Shown here piece after piece: positions 33,368 through 43,733 of a stretch of 64,000 bases of DNA. How positions within the stretch are numbered: position 1 is the first letter of the stretch; every line of letters begins with the position of its first letter. The notes below the pieces were generated by a model. The model was not told the origin of the DNA and ran no database searches. It saw only the letters and a list, made by a program, of their open reading frames with translations. A program made the translations under genes and the position numbers. This DNA is from Luteitalea pratensis (GTDB lineage Bacteria; Acidobacteriota; Vicinamibacteria; Vicinamibacterales; Vicinamibacteraceae): NCBI RefSeq assembly GCF_001618865.1, contig NZ_CP015136.1:3879001-3943000 (forward strand). Direction: 5' to 3'.

Positions 33368-34823
33368 CGTCGCCACGCCGCCGGGCGCGCCCCTCGGGAC
33401 GCCGTACGCACCGCGGCTGCGCACCGCCCTGGTGTTCACGGGGACGGGCTCGGCCGGGGCGTATCACGCCGGCGTGATGAAGGCGCTCGCCGAGGCGGGC
33501 GTCAAGGTCGATCTCGTCGGCGGCCGCGGCATGGGCGTCGCCAGCGCGATGCTCGCCGCGCTCGACGGCGGCACGCGGCTCTGGCAGGCGTCCGGCGCCT
33601 GGAGCGGCGCACGACCCTCCCACCTGTACCGATGGCGGCTGCCGTGGCGTGTGGTGGCGTGGGCGCTCGCCGCCTGCTTCGCCGTCCTCTCGATCCCGGT
33701 GCTCGTGCAGGTCGGCGCCGCCCTGTTGTATCCGTTCGCCTACGCCGTGCAATTGAGCGGGCTGGATCGTGATGGCCGCGTCGCGCGCCTCTTCGTCGGC
33801 ACCATCGCCGCGACCTTCAACCACACGCTGTTCGCACAAGTGATTCCTCGCGTCGCCGTGCTCTCGATGCTCGGAGCCGCGTTGTTCCTCGCCGGCGAGT
33901 ACGTGTTGCGCACCCGCAGTCAGGGGCGGCGGCGAGTGGCTGGGCGGCCATGGTGGGTGGCGCTCGGCTCTCCGCTCGACGCGCGCCAGGCCGTCGCGCA
34001 TTTCGCCCAGGCGTTGTGGAGCGGGCCGGCCGCCGGCGGCGCGCACACGACCGATCGTCGCGAGCTGAGTCGACGCTACGTCGAGATGATCGGCGAGGGG
34101 CTCGGCCAGCCCGGGTCGGCCGAGCTGATGTTCGTCGTCCACGACCTCGACACGCGACGGGACCTGGTGTTTGCCGCGCTCCAGGACGCCTGGCGCCGGC
34201 GCTTCTTCATCGAAGACGCCGAGGGCGTGCGCGCGGGCGAGGTGATCGATCTGCTCGGGGCCGGACGCGATCTGGCAATGGATGGCCTCGCTGCGGCGCT
34301 GGCGGTGCCGATCGCGGCCGAACCGCATCCGATGACGTTCCCGCTCGACGGCGCCTGGCACGGCGAAACGCACCTGCTCGCCGATCGACCCGAGGGCCTC
34401 GTCCGGTTGCTCGAGGAAGTCTCAGCCGCCGGCGCCGAACAGGTCATCCTCGTGAGTGCGGCGTCGCCGCTGCAGGGACCGCACGGCCTGGCACCCCGTC
34501 GCGCCGATCCGCGCGCCTGGCTCGGGCAGGCGATCGCCGGGCACGAGAGTGCCAGCGTCCGCGACGCCTCGACGGCCTTCTTCGATCGCTTCACGAACGT
34601 CTACCACGTGCAGCCCAGGCACAACCCGCTCGGTCCGTTCGACCTGGCCGGCGTACATGACACGCGCTCGGACCGTCATGCCGCGCTCGACGAGCTCCTG
34701 CGCCGCGGCTACGACGATGCGTATGCGCAGTTCATCGTGCCGGTGGTGGGCGGCAGCGCGGAAGGACTCGAGCAGCCTGCGCCGGTCGCCGTGGCGGCCG
34801 TGGACGACCTGCCGCTCACCTGA
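33318..34823 (+). CDS. Patatin-like membrane protein lacking the catalytic serine
   Basis: The N-terminal part aligns with patatin phospholipases: FTGTGSAGAYHAGVMKALAEAG corresponds to the oxyanion loop and first helix, but where GXSXG should follow the sequence reads GRGMG, so the nucleophile Ser is replaced by Gly. Two or three hydrophobic segments (about residues 115-150 and 175-200) follow, then a soluble C-terminal part. It is therefore probably a membrane protein without lipase activity, perhaps lipid binding. No standard start lies between the greA stop and the conserved core, so the gene must begin inside greA (ATG 33318, or GTG 33291). Function unknown. Confidence 0.75.
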   Translation: MASDPSSSSSSLPSTTSVATPPGAPLGTPYAPRLRTALVFTGTGSAGAYHAGVMKALAEAGVKVDLVGGRGMGVASAMLAALDGGTRLWQASGAWSGARPSHLYRWRLPWRVVAWALAACFAVLSIPVLVQVGAALLYPFAYAVQLSGLDRDGRVARLFVGTIAATFNHTLFAQVIPRVAVLSMLGAALFLAGEYVLRTRSQGRRRVAGRPWWVALGSPLDARQAVAHFAQALWSGPAAGGAHTTDRRELSRRYVEMIGEGLGQPGSAELMFVVHDLDTRRDLVFAALQDAWRRRFFIEDAEGVRAGEVIDLLGAGRDLAMDGLAAALAVPIAAEPHPMTFPLDGAWHGETHLLADRPEGLVRLLEEVSAAGAEQVILVSAASPLQGPHGLAPRRADPRAWLGQAIAGHESASVRDASTAFFDRFTNVYHVQPRHNPLGPFDLAGVHDTRSDRHAALDELLRRGYDDAYAQFIVPVVGGSAEGLEQPAPVAVAAVDDLPLT

Positions 34824-34830
34824 GGACATT

Positions 34831-34865
34831 GTCAATTGCAGGATTTCAGAATTGCAGACTTTCAG
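34831..34865 (+). repeat. AT-rich 7/8-base array after the patatin-like gene
   Basis: GTCAATT, GCAGGAT, TTCAGAA, TTGCAGA, CTTTCAG, seven bases after a stop codon. It belongs to the same AT-rich word family as 34899-34930 and 36116-36147. Confidence 0.6.
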
Positions 34866-34898
34866 TGCGGATACCAACCTTCGAGCTCGTCGAGATCG

Positions 34899-34930
34899 TG
34901 AACTTCTGAAATTGTGAAATTTTGACATTT
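34899..34930 (+). repeat. AT-rich 8-base array before the PLP enzyme gene
   Basis: TGAACTTC, TGAAATTG, TGAAATTT, TGACATTT in perfect 8-base phase, ending nine bases before the ATG at 34940. It is inverted relative to the array directly after the same gene. Confidence 0.7.
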
Positions 34931-34939
34931 GCTGCAGCC

Positions 34940-36115
34940 ATGAACACGACACGCAAGGGACTGGCCACGCGCCTGATCCACACGGCCGAGGGCCACCAGC
35001 CCGGAGCCGTGCCGCTCACAACGCCGATCTACGAGACCACCACGTTCGTCTTCGATTCGACCGCGCAACTGCAGGCCTATATCGAGGGCGGCTCGGACAG
35101 CTACTTCTACTCGCGCTACGACAACCCGTCGCTGCACGCGCTTGAAGCCAAGCTCGCCGAAGCCGAGGATGCCGAGGCCGCGATGGTGTTCGCCTCGGGG
35201 ATGGGCGCCATCGCGAGCACGATGCTGAGCCTGCTGTCGGCAGGCGACGAGGTGGTGTGCAGTGCCGCGATCTACGGCGGCACGTTGCACCTGCTGCAGT
35301 CGTTCCTCGCGCGGTTCGGGGTGACGACCCGCTTCGTCGAACTCGATCAACTGCGCGATCCGACGTTCGTCATCGGACCGGCGACGAAGGTGGTGTGGTT
35401 CGAGTCGCCGATCAATCCGACGCTGCGGTGCCTGGACATCGCCCGCGTGGCCGGGGCGTGCCGTACCGCCGGTGTCCTCTCGGTGATGGACAACACCTTC
35501 GCGACGCCCTTCAACCAGCGTCCACTGCCGCTCGGCGTCGACCTGGTCATGCACAGCGTCACCAAGTACCTCAACGGGCACAGCGACGTCACCGCGGGAG
35601 CGATCATGGGATCGCGCGAGCTCGTCGAGCGGCTCATCCCGGCCCGCAAGCTGATTGGCGCCCTGCTGGACCCGGCCGCAGCCGGTCTCGTGGCGCGCGG
35701 GCTGAAGACGCTGGAGGTGCGCATGGAGCGCCACAACGCCAACGCGCTGGGATTGGCGCGCGCCTTCGAGGGCGACCGGCGCATGAGCGCGGTGCTGTAT
35801 CCGGGCCTGGCCAGCCACCCCGATCACGCCATCGCGGCGGCCCAGATGCGCGGGTTCGGCGGCATGGTGACGTTGGATCTGCCGGGTGGCTTCGACGCCG
35901 CGGCGCGCTTCTTCGATCGCATCGCCGTGTTCAAGCGCGCCACCAGCCTGGGCGGTGTCGAGAGTCTGTGCAGCCTGCCGGTGCTGACATCGCAATATGG
36001 CTGGACCGACGATCAGCTCGCCAGCGCCCAGGTCACGCGCGGCATGGTGCGGCTGTCGGTCGGGATCGAGTCGCTCGAGGACTTGATCGCGGACGTCGAC
36101 CAGGCGTTGGGCTGA
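34940..36115 (+). CDS. Trans-sulfuration PLP-dependent enzyme (cystathionine gamma-synthase / methionine gamma-lyase type)
   Basis: 391 residues. Family blocks: TRLIHTAEGHQPGAVPLTTP, YFYSRYDNPSLHALEAKLAE, FASGMGAIASTMLSLL, and the PLP Lys in HSVTKYLNGHSDV. The C-terminal SLGGVESLCSLPVLTSQY block is the usual SLGGVESL. These enzymes handle cystathionine, homocysteine, methionine or O-acylhomoserine sulfhydrylation; the sequence alone does not separate these activities. It is a single gene bracketed by AT-rich octamer arrays in opposite orientation, while its coding sequence has the normal GC-rich composition of its neighbours. Confidence 0.88.
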   Translation: MNTTRKGLATRLIHTAEGHQPGAVPLTTPIYETTTFVFDSTAQLQAYIEGGSDSYFYSRYDNPSLHALEAKLAEAEDAEAAMVFASGMGAIASTMLSLLSAGDEVVCSAAIYGGTLHLLQSFLARFGVTTRFVELDQLRDPTFVIGPATKVVWFESPINPTLRCLDIARVAGACRTAGVLSVMDNTFATPFNQRPLPLGVDLVMHSVTKYLNGHSDVTAGAIMGSRELVERLIPARKLIGALLDPAAAGLVARGLKTLEVRMERHNANALGLARAFEGDRRMSAVLYPGLASHPDHAIAAAQMRGFGGMVTLDLPGGFDAAARFFDRIAVFKRATSLGGVESLCSLPVLTSQYGWTDDQLASAQVTRGMVRLSVGIESLEDLIADVDQALG

Positions 36116-36147
36116 TTTCAGAATTTCACGGCTTCACAATTGCACCC
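36116..36147 (+). repeat. AT-rich 8-base array directly after a stop codon
   Basis: TTTCAGAA, TTTCACGG, CTTCACAA, TTGCACCC in perfect phase, starting immediately after the stop of the PLP enzyme gene. Confidence 0.7.
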
Positions 36148-36182
36148 CCACCTCAGCGCTTCGACGGGCTGGCGATGCGGGT

Positions 36183-36214
36183 GAACTTCTGAACTTCTGA
36201 ACTTCTGAACTTCT
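36183..36214 (-). repeat. Exact 8-base GAACTTCT x4 array
   Basis: Four identical GAACTTCT words, ending four bases from the stop codon (36219-36221) of the minus-strand DHH gene. This is the most homogeneous array in the window. Confidence 0.85.
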
Positions 36215-36218
36215 GCAA

Positions 36219-37661
36219 TTACGTGCTGGTGGTGACGAGCGCGGTCGATTTCTCGTCCTTCTTCGCGCCGTTGCCATCGTGCACGAACTGCTCGGCCATG
36301 ACGGCGATCGCGGCGTTGATCTGGCCTGGCGTGCGCGCGCCGAACTTCTCGGCGAACGCCTGCAGCGGCACGACCGCCTTGGCCATCGCGCGGTGCCCGC
36401 CGGCGCTGCCGATCTCGCCGAAGTACTTGCGCACGAATTCGCCAGCGTTGCGCGAATAGCCAAGGTTGCGCACCGACAGCACCAGCGCGTCATTGACGAC
36501 GCCCGTGACGAAGGTCCACCTGGTCTCCTCGAGCTGCAGGAAGAAGTCCGCGGTGTAGGTGATGAAGTCTTCGCGCGGGACGACACCGAGGCTCGCGAAG
36601 AAGAGGTCGCCGCGCAGTTCGCTGTCGGCGAGTCCCTGGACCACCGTCTGGAGGCGTTCGAGCGTGATGTCGGCGCCCTCCATCTTGCGGATCAGCGCGG
36701 CATCGGCCAGTGGATAGAGGTACGTGAAGGCATCCAGATCCTGGCGGTTGGTGTGCCTGGCGAAGAACAACGTGTCCGACTTGATCGCGTACAGCATGGC
36801 CGTGGCCACGCGTTCGGAGACGTTCATGTCCACGGCGCGGAGATGCTCGGTGAGGATCGTGCTCGTGGAGCCGTAGTCGGCGCGGATGTCCTTGAAGACG
36901 GCGCTGTAGCCCGGTTGCTCCGGGTGGTGGTCGACGACCAGGTCGACATGCGGCAACTGGCTGCCGAAGTAGTGCGGTTGCACGTCCACGGTCGCGACGC
37001 GGTCGAAGCTCGCGAACTGATCGGGCGACACCTTCTCGACCTGGATGTCGAGCAGGTGAGCCATGCGGACGTTCTCCGGCCGGCTGACGCCATGGACTGC
37101 GCCGATGATGGCCGTGGTCTTCGTGCGCCGCAGCAGGTTGCGCAGCGCGAGACCGCTGGCCATCGCGTCGGGATCCGGCTCATTGTGGAGCAGGATGAGG
37201 ACGCGATCGGCGTCGGCGAAGTACCGTTGGTACTGGAGGACGCGAGCGCGAGTGACGCTGCGCTCGAGTTCGGCGTGCAGCTGCGGCGCGAGGAGCTCGG
37301 CCAGGGTCAGGGTGAAGATGTCAGGGAAGGCGGTCTTGGCCTCGTCGGCGCGCCGGATGCTGGGGCCGGTGGACACCACATAGGTCAGGGTGCCGCCAGC
37401 GTCGCGCACCGCGCCGATCAACCGCTTGAGACTTCGCTTGCCGATGTCCTCGATGATGACGCAGGTGCTCGGCGTCAGGTCGACCTTGACGTAGGAGTCA
37501 CAGCGGGAACAATCGGTGACCGTGACCTTGAGCCCTTCCTCGATGAGCCTCCGGGCCAGAGGGCGGCTCTCGACGAGGAACTCGACGTCGAAGGTTGGAC
37601 TCAGCACCCCGTGGAGGGTGCGCATCACGAGTTCGTTCTGACAAACAGCCAGGCACTTCAT
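36219..37661 (-). CDS. DHH-family phosphoesterase with N-terminal RCK-like domain
   Basis: 480 residues. The N-terminal ~130 (CLAVCQNELVMRTLHGVL, VTVTDCSRCDSYVKVDLTPS, VVSTGPSIRRADEAKTAFPD) look like a degenerate Rossmann fold of the RCK/TrkA-N type; this assignment is tentative. Then comes a DHH domain (LLHNEPDPDAMASGLALRNL, VATVDVQPHYF, VVDHHPEQPGYS) and a DHHA1 domain ending with GSAGGHRAMAKAVVPL. DHH/DHHA1 proteins hydrolyse cyclic di-AMP, oligoribonucleotides or pAp using Mn2+. A tie to K+/cyclic di-AMP physiology is possible but unproven. The start MKCLAVCQNE is followed upstream by an AT-rich TATAAT-like stretch. Confidence 0.85.
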   Translation of the reverse strand: MKCLAVCQNELVMRTLHGVLSPTFDVEFLVESRPLARRLIEEGLKVTVTDCSRCDSYVKVDLTPSTCVIIEDIGKRSLKRLIGAVRDAGGTLTYVVSTGPSIRRADEAKTAFPDIFTLTLAELLAPQLHAELERSVTRARVLQYQRYFADADRVLILLHNEPDPDAMASGLALRNLLRRTKTTAIIGAVHGVSRPENVRMAHLLDIQVEKVSPDQFASFDRVATVDVQPHYFGSQLPHVDLVVDHHPEQPGYSAVFKDIRADYGSTSTILTEHLRAVDMNVSERVATAMLYAIKSDTLFFARHTNRQDLDAFTYLYPLADAALIRKMEGADITLERLQTVVQGLADSELRGDLFFASLGVVPREDFITYTADFFLQLEETRWTFVTGVVNDALVLSVRNLGYSRNAGEFVRKYFGEIGSAGGHRAMAKAVVPLQAFAEKFGARTPGQINAAIAVMAEQFVHDGNGAKKDEKSTALVTTST

Positions 37662-37704
37662 GGGACGTGGGCGGGGGCTGCCTCGAGGCCGCTCCCCGCA
37701 GCCA

Positions 37705-37722
37705 AACCATAATTATACTCTT
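37705..37722. promoter_or_regulatory. AT-rich divergent promoter region
   Basis: The tract CATAATTATACTC contains TATAAT on the minus strand (about 50 bases before the DHH gene) and TATACT on the plus strand. It lies between the divergent DHH and VWFA genes. No good -35 box was found on either strand. Confidence 0.35.
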
Positions 37723-37837
37723 CAGACGATCGGCACATGGGCCCCGGTTCTTGAAGGTGTATGCTGACCGGCATCAAGGACTGTTCGCAGGGCTGGGGCA
37801 ACGCGCCTCGGGCGTGCGACTTGGCAAGGGGGATGGC

Positions 37838-38773
37838 ATGACGCGTCTCGTCACTGCGGCAGCACTCTCGGCCTGTATGTGCGCCGCGCCGGCGTGGGCC
37901 CAGCAAGTGTTCCGCAGCGGTGTCGAAACGGTCAGGCTCGGCGTCGCCGTCGTCGACAAGGGTGGGCAGCCGCTCGGCGCGCTCGCCCAGGAAGACTTCA
38001 CCATCCTCGAGGATGGTGAACCGCAGCAGGTCCAGCTGTTCGCGACGGGTGATCTCGCCGACGCCGACCGCCCGCCGTTGCACATCGGACTGCTGTTCGA
38101 CACGTCCGGCAGCATGTCGGCCGACCTCGGCATGGCGCGCAGCGCGGCGGTCAAGTTCTGCAACCTGCTGCAGCGCGCCGAGGACATCACCCTGGTCGAC
38201 TTCGACACCGAGGTGCGGGTCGCCCGGTTCGGACAGGCCGACTTTCCGCGTTTCGTGGAGCGGCTCCGCAACCGCAAGCCGGACGGCTGGACGGCCCTGT
38301 ACGACGCGCTCGGCGTGTACCTGGACGGCACCGCCTACCAGCCCGGCGAGAAGATCATGGTCGCCTACACCGATGGGGGCGACACCCGCAGCGTGATGTC
38401 GTTCGGCGACGCGTTGACCGCCCTCAAGGCCTCCGACGTCACCGTCTACATCGTCGGCTTCCTCGAGAACCAGGGCGCGCGCGAAAAGCTGGAGCAGCGC
38501 ATTCGGCTGACCCAGATCGCCGAGGCCACCGGAGGGCTCGCGTTCTTCCCGGCCACGAAGAAGGACATCGACCTCGCCTACGAACAGGTCACGGGCGACG
38601 TCAAGAGCCGCTATCTCATCGGCTATGTCTCGAGCAACCAGGCCAACGACGGGCGCTGGCGGAAACTGGATGTCCGCCTCAATCGCCCGGATCTGAAGTC
38701 GGCCAGGATCCGATCGCGCAAGGGCTACTACGCGCTGATGCGTCCCGAGCCCGTCGCCGCACGACAGCAGTAA
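37838..38773 (+). CDS. Exported VWFA-domain protein
   Basis: 311 residues with a signal peptide (residues 1-22, APAWAQQ). A short N-terminal beta domain (VRLGVAVVDKGGQPLGALAQEDFTILEDGEP) precedes a von Willebrand A domain with an intact metal-binding site: DTSGSMS (about residue 88), a Thr in DGWTALYDAL, and Asp in AYTDGGD. The pattern is that of the VWFA proteins expanded in acidobacteria, of unknown function, probably protein binding outside the cytoplasm. The ATG at 37838 follows an AAGGGGG Shine-Dalgarno at 37825-37831. Confidence 0.88.
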   Translation: MTRLVTAAALSACMCAAPAWAQQVFRSGVETVRLGVAVVDKGGQPLGALAQEDFTILEDGEPQQVQLFATGDLADADRPPLHIGLLFDTSGSMSADLGMARSAAVKFCNLLQRAEDITLVDFDTEVRVARFGQADFPRFVERLRNRKPDGWTALYDALGVYLDGTAYQPGEKIMVAYTDGGDTRSVMSFGDALTALKASDVTVYIVGFLENQGAREKLEQRIRLTQIAEATGGLAFFPATKKDIDLAYEQVTGDVKSRYLIGYVSSNQANDGRWRKLDVRLNRPDLKSARIRSRKGYYALMRPEPVAARQQ

Positions 38774-38898
38774 GCGGCACTTGCCGGTGATCGCCGAAGC
38801 GGGAGGGGCTGCCGCCTCGGCCGCATGGCACGCTCGGATGTGTCAAGGCAGGGCCACGGATGGTACGATCCGCGGGATTCGATCCTCCTTCGCCCCCC

Positions 38899-40923
<2,025 letters not shown>

Positions 40924-40951
40924 GGGGCCTTCGCCTCGGCACCGCCAACTC

Positions 40952-41725
40952 ATGCAACTGATTCTGATCGGCTGGGCCAAGAAGGCTGTCTTCGAGGTCC
41001 AGGAGTACGTGAAGATGTGCACCGCCCTCGGGCGGGCCGCGACCAGCCGGCCGTTCTACTACCGCGACGCGATCGAACAGCTCGATGCCATCGGCGTCGG
41101 CTCGCTCACCGTCGTGTTGCTCACGGGCGGTTTCACGGGCGCGGTGCTTGCGTTGCAGTCCGGCATGACGCTCGATCAGTTCGGCGCCCGGTCGGTCGTC
41201 GGCCGGCTGATCAGCGCGTCGATGATCAAGGAACTCGGCCCGGTGCTGACGGCGCTGATGGTCACCGGGCGCGTGGGCTCGGGCATCGCCGCCGAACTCG
41301 GCTCGATGGCCGTGACCGATCAGCTCAACGCGTTGCGTGCGCTCGGCACCGATCCCGTGCGCAAGCTCGCGCTGCCGCGGGTGATTGCCGGCGTCGTGAT
41401 GGTGCCGATCCTGACGGTCATCTCCGACTTTGTCGGCATCGTCGGCGCCTGGGTGACGACGGTGACGCAACTGCGCGTAGCCTCGAGCGTGTACTGGAAC
41501 TCGGTGGTGATGGGGCTCTGGATCCAGGACATCTGGATGGGGCTCATCAAGCCGGTGTTCCTCGGGTTCGCGCTCGTGAGCATCGCCTGCTTCGTGGGCA
41601 TGCGGACGACGGGGGGCACGCAGGGGGTGGGCCGCAGCACCACACAGGCGGTCGTCGCCGGCTCGGTCGCCGTGCTCGTGCTCGACTTCATCATCACCAA
41701 GCTGCTGATCAGCTTGCTCTACTGA
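40952..41725 (+). CDS. mlaE: MlaE-family lipid ABC transporter permease
   Basis: Inner-membrane permease of an MCE-type phospholipid transporter, 257 residues, about five membrane segments. Family blocks: AIEQLDAIGVGSLTVVLLTGGFTG, SMIKELGPVLTALMVTGRVGSGIAAELGSM, and QLNALRALGTDPVR. It starts 28 bases after uvrB. Genes for the ATPase and the MCE protein follow with spacings of 2 and 4 bases, so the three form one operon. Confidence 0.94.
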   Translation: MQLILIGWAKKAVFEVQEYVKMCTALGRAATSRPFYYRDAIEQLDAIGVGSLTVVLLTGGFTGAVLALQSGMTLDQFGARSVVGRLISASMIKELGPVLTALMVTGRVGSGIAAELGSMAVTDQLNALRALGTDPVRKLALPRVIAGVVMVPILTVISDFVGIVGAWVTTVTQLRVASSVYWNSVVMGLWIQDIWMGLIKPVFLGFALVSIACFVGMRTTGGTQGVGRSTTQAVVAGSVAVLVLDFIITKLLISLLY

Positions 41726-41727
41726 AT

Positions 41728-42576
41728 ATGGGGACGCCGACACCACTGGAGACCCGCCTGTCGCGGGTGAAGACGCCGGGGGAGCCCGTCATCGTCTTCG
41801 AACGCGTATTCCTCGCGTTCGGTGACAACGTGATCCTCAAGGACATCAGCTTCGAGTTGCGCGCCGGCTACTCCAAGATCTTCCTCGGCGCGAGCGGCGC
41901 CGGCAAGAGCACGATCCTGAAGCTGATTCTCGGGCTGCTCAAGCCGCAGGCGGGCAAGATCTGGGTCAACGGCGTCCGCGTCGACACGCTCGGCGAGTCC
42001 GACATGATGAAGGTCCGCGACGATGTCGGGATGGTGTTCCAGGAGGGCGCGCTCTTCGACTCGCTGTCGGTGCGCGAGAACGTCGGCTACAAGCTGTACG
42101 AGGAGAGCGACACGCCCCTCGAAGACGTGCACAGGCGCGTCGAGGAAGTGCTCGGGTGGGTGGAACTCGAAGAGCACATCGACAAGATGCCGTCGGAGCT
42201 GTCGGGTGGGCAGCGGCGGCGCGTGGCCATTGCCCGTGCGATGACGTTCCAGCCGCGCATCCTGCTCTACGACGAGCCGACCACCGGGCTCGATCCGATC
42301 ACGTCGATCACCATCGACGACGAGATCGTGAAGCTGCGCGACATCGAGGGCGTGAGTTCCCTGGTCGTCACACACCAGTTGCGCGACGCGTTCTATGTGG
42401 CGGAGAGGATGGCTTTTCGCGGCAACGACGGCCGGATCCAGTTCGTGCCGGCCACGCCCGAGAAGCTCGCGCAGACCGAGTTCGTCATGCTCCGCGATGG
42501 GCTCATCCACTTCGAGGGCACGGCGAAAGAGCTGCGTGCCACCAACGACCCGTACCTCGCGCTCTTCCTGAGTTGA
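41728..42576 (+). CDS. mlaF: MlaF-family lipid ABC transporter ATPase
   Basis: ATPase driving the MlaE/MlaD transporter. 282 residues with Walker A GASGAGKST, signature LSGGQRRRVAIARA and Walker B ILLYDEPTTGLDP, then a switch His in VVTHQLRDAF. The MLA-type FQEGALFDSLSVRENVGY block distinguishes it from other ABC ATPases. It starts two bases after mlaE. Confidence 0.95.
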   Translation: MGTPTPLETRLSRVKTPGEPVIVFERVFLAFGDNVILKDISFELRAGYSKIFLGASGAGKSTILKLILGLLKPQAGKIWVNGVRVDTLGESDMMKVRDDVGMVFQEGALFDSLSVRENVGYKLYEESDTPLEDVHRRVEEVLGWVELEEHIDKMPSELSGGQRRRVAIARAMTFQPRILLYDEPTTGLDPITSITIDDEIVKLRDIEGVSSLVVTHQLRDAFYVAERMAFRGNDGRIQFVPATPEKLAQTEFVMLRDGLIHFEGTAKELRATNDPYLALFLS

Positions 42577-42580
42577 TCCG

Positions 42581-43621
42581 ATGCCACGTACACGCACTCT
42601 CGCCTGGTCCCAGCTCAAGATCGGCATCCTCGCCGTTGCAGCGTTCACGCTCGCGACGATGCTCATCTTTGCCGTCGGCGGTGATGCCGGCCTGTTCTCG
42701 GGCCGCTACCACCTCAAGACGCGATTCCCCAACGCCGGCGGCTTGCAGTCGGGGTCGGTCGTGCGGCTCGCCGGGGTCAACGTCGGCGCGGTCGACGATG
42801 TCTATCTCGATGGCGCCGTCGTCGAGGTCGTGTTGCGGGTCCGGCCCGACGTGCAGAACAAGATCACGGAGCACTCGATCGCGCAGGTCGGGTCGGTCAG
42901 CCTGCTCGGCGAGGGAGCCGTCGACATCACCGCCTCGACGCACGGTACGCCGCTGAAGGACTGGTCCTATATCCGCTCGGGGAAGACCCCGGGGCAGATC
43001 GCCGACGTCGCCGAGAACGCGACCCAGACCCTCTCGCAGGCCTCGGCACTGATCGCGGAACTCCGCGCCGGCAAGGGGACCGTGGGCAAGCTGGTCACCG
43101 AGGATGACCTGTACGTGCAGCTCAATGGCGTCGCGAAGGCAACCGAGGAAGTGATCCGGGCCATCAAACAGGGGAAGGGGCCGGCCGGCACGTTGATCAA
43201 CAACGAGGCGGCCGCCAGGAACCTGGAACGCGCGCTCGCGAACCTCGATCAGGTCACGGGCAACATCGCGGCGGGCAAGGGCTCGATCGGTACGCTGATC
43301 AACGACGACGCGCTCGCGAAGTCGCTGAGCGCCACCACCGACAACCTGCGGGCGGTGTCGGCGGGCCTGAAGAATGGCGATGGAACGGCCGGCAAGCTGC
43401 TGACCGACAACGGGCTCTATAATCGGCTCGACTCCGTGGTGCAGCGTCTGGACACGCTCGTCGCGACCCTGAACAAGGGCGAGGGCACGGCCGGCAGGCT
43501 GCTGCAGGACAAGCAGCTGTACGACAACATGAATGGCGCGGTGCTGGAACTGCGGAGCCTGCTTGCCGAGATCAAGAAGGACCCCAAGAAGTATCTGAAT
43601 GTGAAAGTCACCATCTTCTAG
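42581..43621 (+). CDS. mlaD: MCE-domain protein (MlaD-like) with C-terminal GxGTxGxL repeats
   Basis: Periplasmic lipid-shuttling subunit, anchored by an N-terminal membrane segment (about residues 10-32). The MCE domain follows (RFPNAGGLQSGSVVRLAGVNVG). After residue 155 come about five repeats of a G-K/E-G-T-x-G-x-L motif (GKGTVGKL, GKGPAGTL, GKGSIGTL, GDGTAGKL, GEGTAGRL), each followed by an acidic turn and a helix, giving a long helical tail. 346 residues. The stop is followed within two bases by a 7-base repeat array. Confidence 0.92.
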   Translation: MPRTRTLAWSQLKIGILAVAAFTLATMLIFAVGGDAGLFSGRYHLKTRFPNAGGLQSGSVVRLAGVNVGAVDDVYLDGAVVEVVLRVRPDVQNKITEHSIAQVGSVSLLGEGAVDITASTHGTPLKDWSYIRSGKTPGQIADVAENATQTLSQASALIAELRAGKGTVGKLVTEDDLYVQLNGVAKATEEVIRAIKQGKGPAGTLINNEAAARNLERALANLDQVTGNIAAGKGSIGTLINDDALAKSLSATTDNLRAVSAGLKNGDGTAGKLLTDNGLYNRLDSVVQRLDTLVATLNKGEGTAGRLLQDKQLYDNMNGAVLELRSLLAEIKKDPKKYLNVKVTIF

Positions 43622-43623
43622 GC

Positions 43624-43665
43624 GGCCTTCGTCACGCGGCCTTCGGCCTTCGATGCATGCCTCGA
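43624..43665 (+). repeat. 7-base GGCCTTC array after mlaD
   Basis: GGCCTTC, GTCACGC, GGCCTTC, GGCCTTC, GATGCAT, GCCTCGA in phase, two bases after the mlaD stop. It shares its word with 5528-5568 and 11450. Confidence 0.75.
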
Positions 43666-43689
43666 AGCGCTTGGCCAATAGAGGTTTTC

Positions 43690-43720
43690 CGACGGCCGAC
43701 GGCCGAATGCCGACGGCCGG
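43690..43720 (+). repeat. 7-base CGACGGC array
   Basis: CGACGGC, CGACGGC, CGAATGC, CGACGGC in phase, shortly before the next gene. GCCGACGGCC also occurs in the ilvC upstream spacer (5543-5551). Confidence 0.7.
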
Positions 43721-43733
43721 CTATGGCTAAGTT

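Noticed and set aside
36183-36214. CRISPR-like array
   Set aside because: The units are 7-8 bases with no spacers and no cas genes are present; these are word arrays of another kind.
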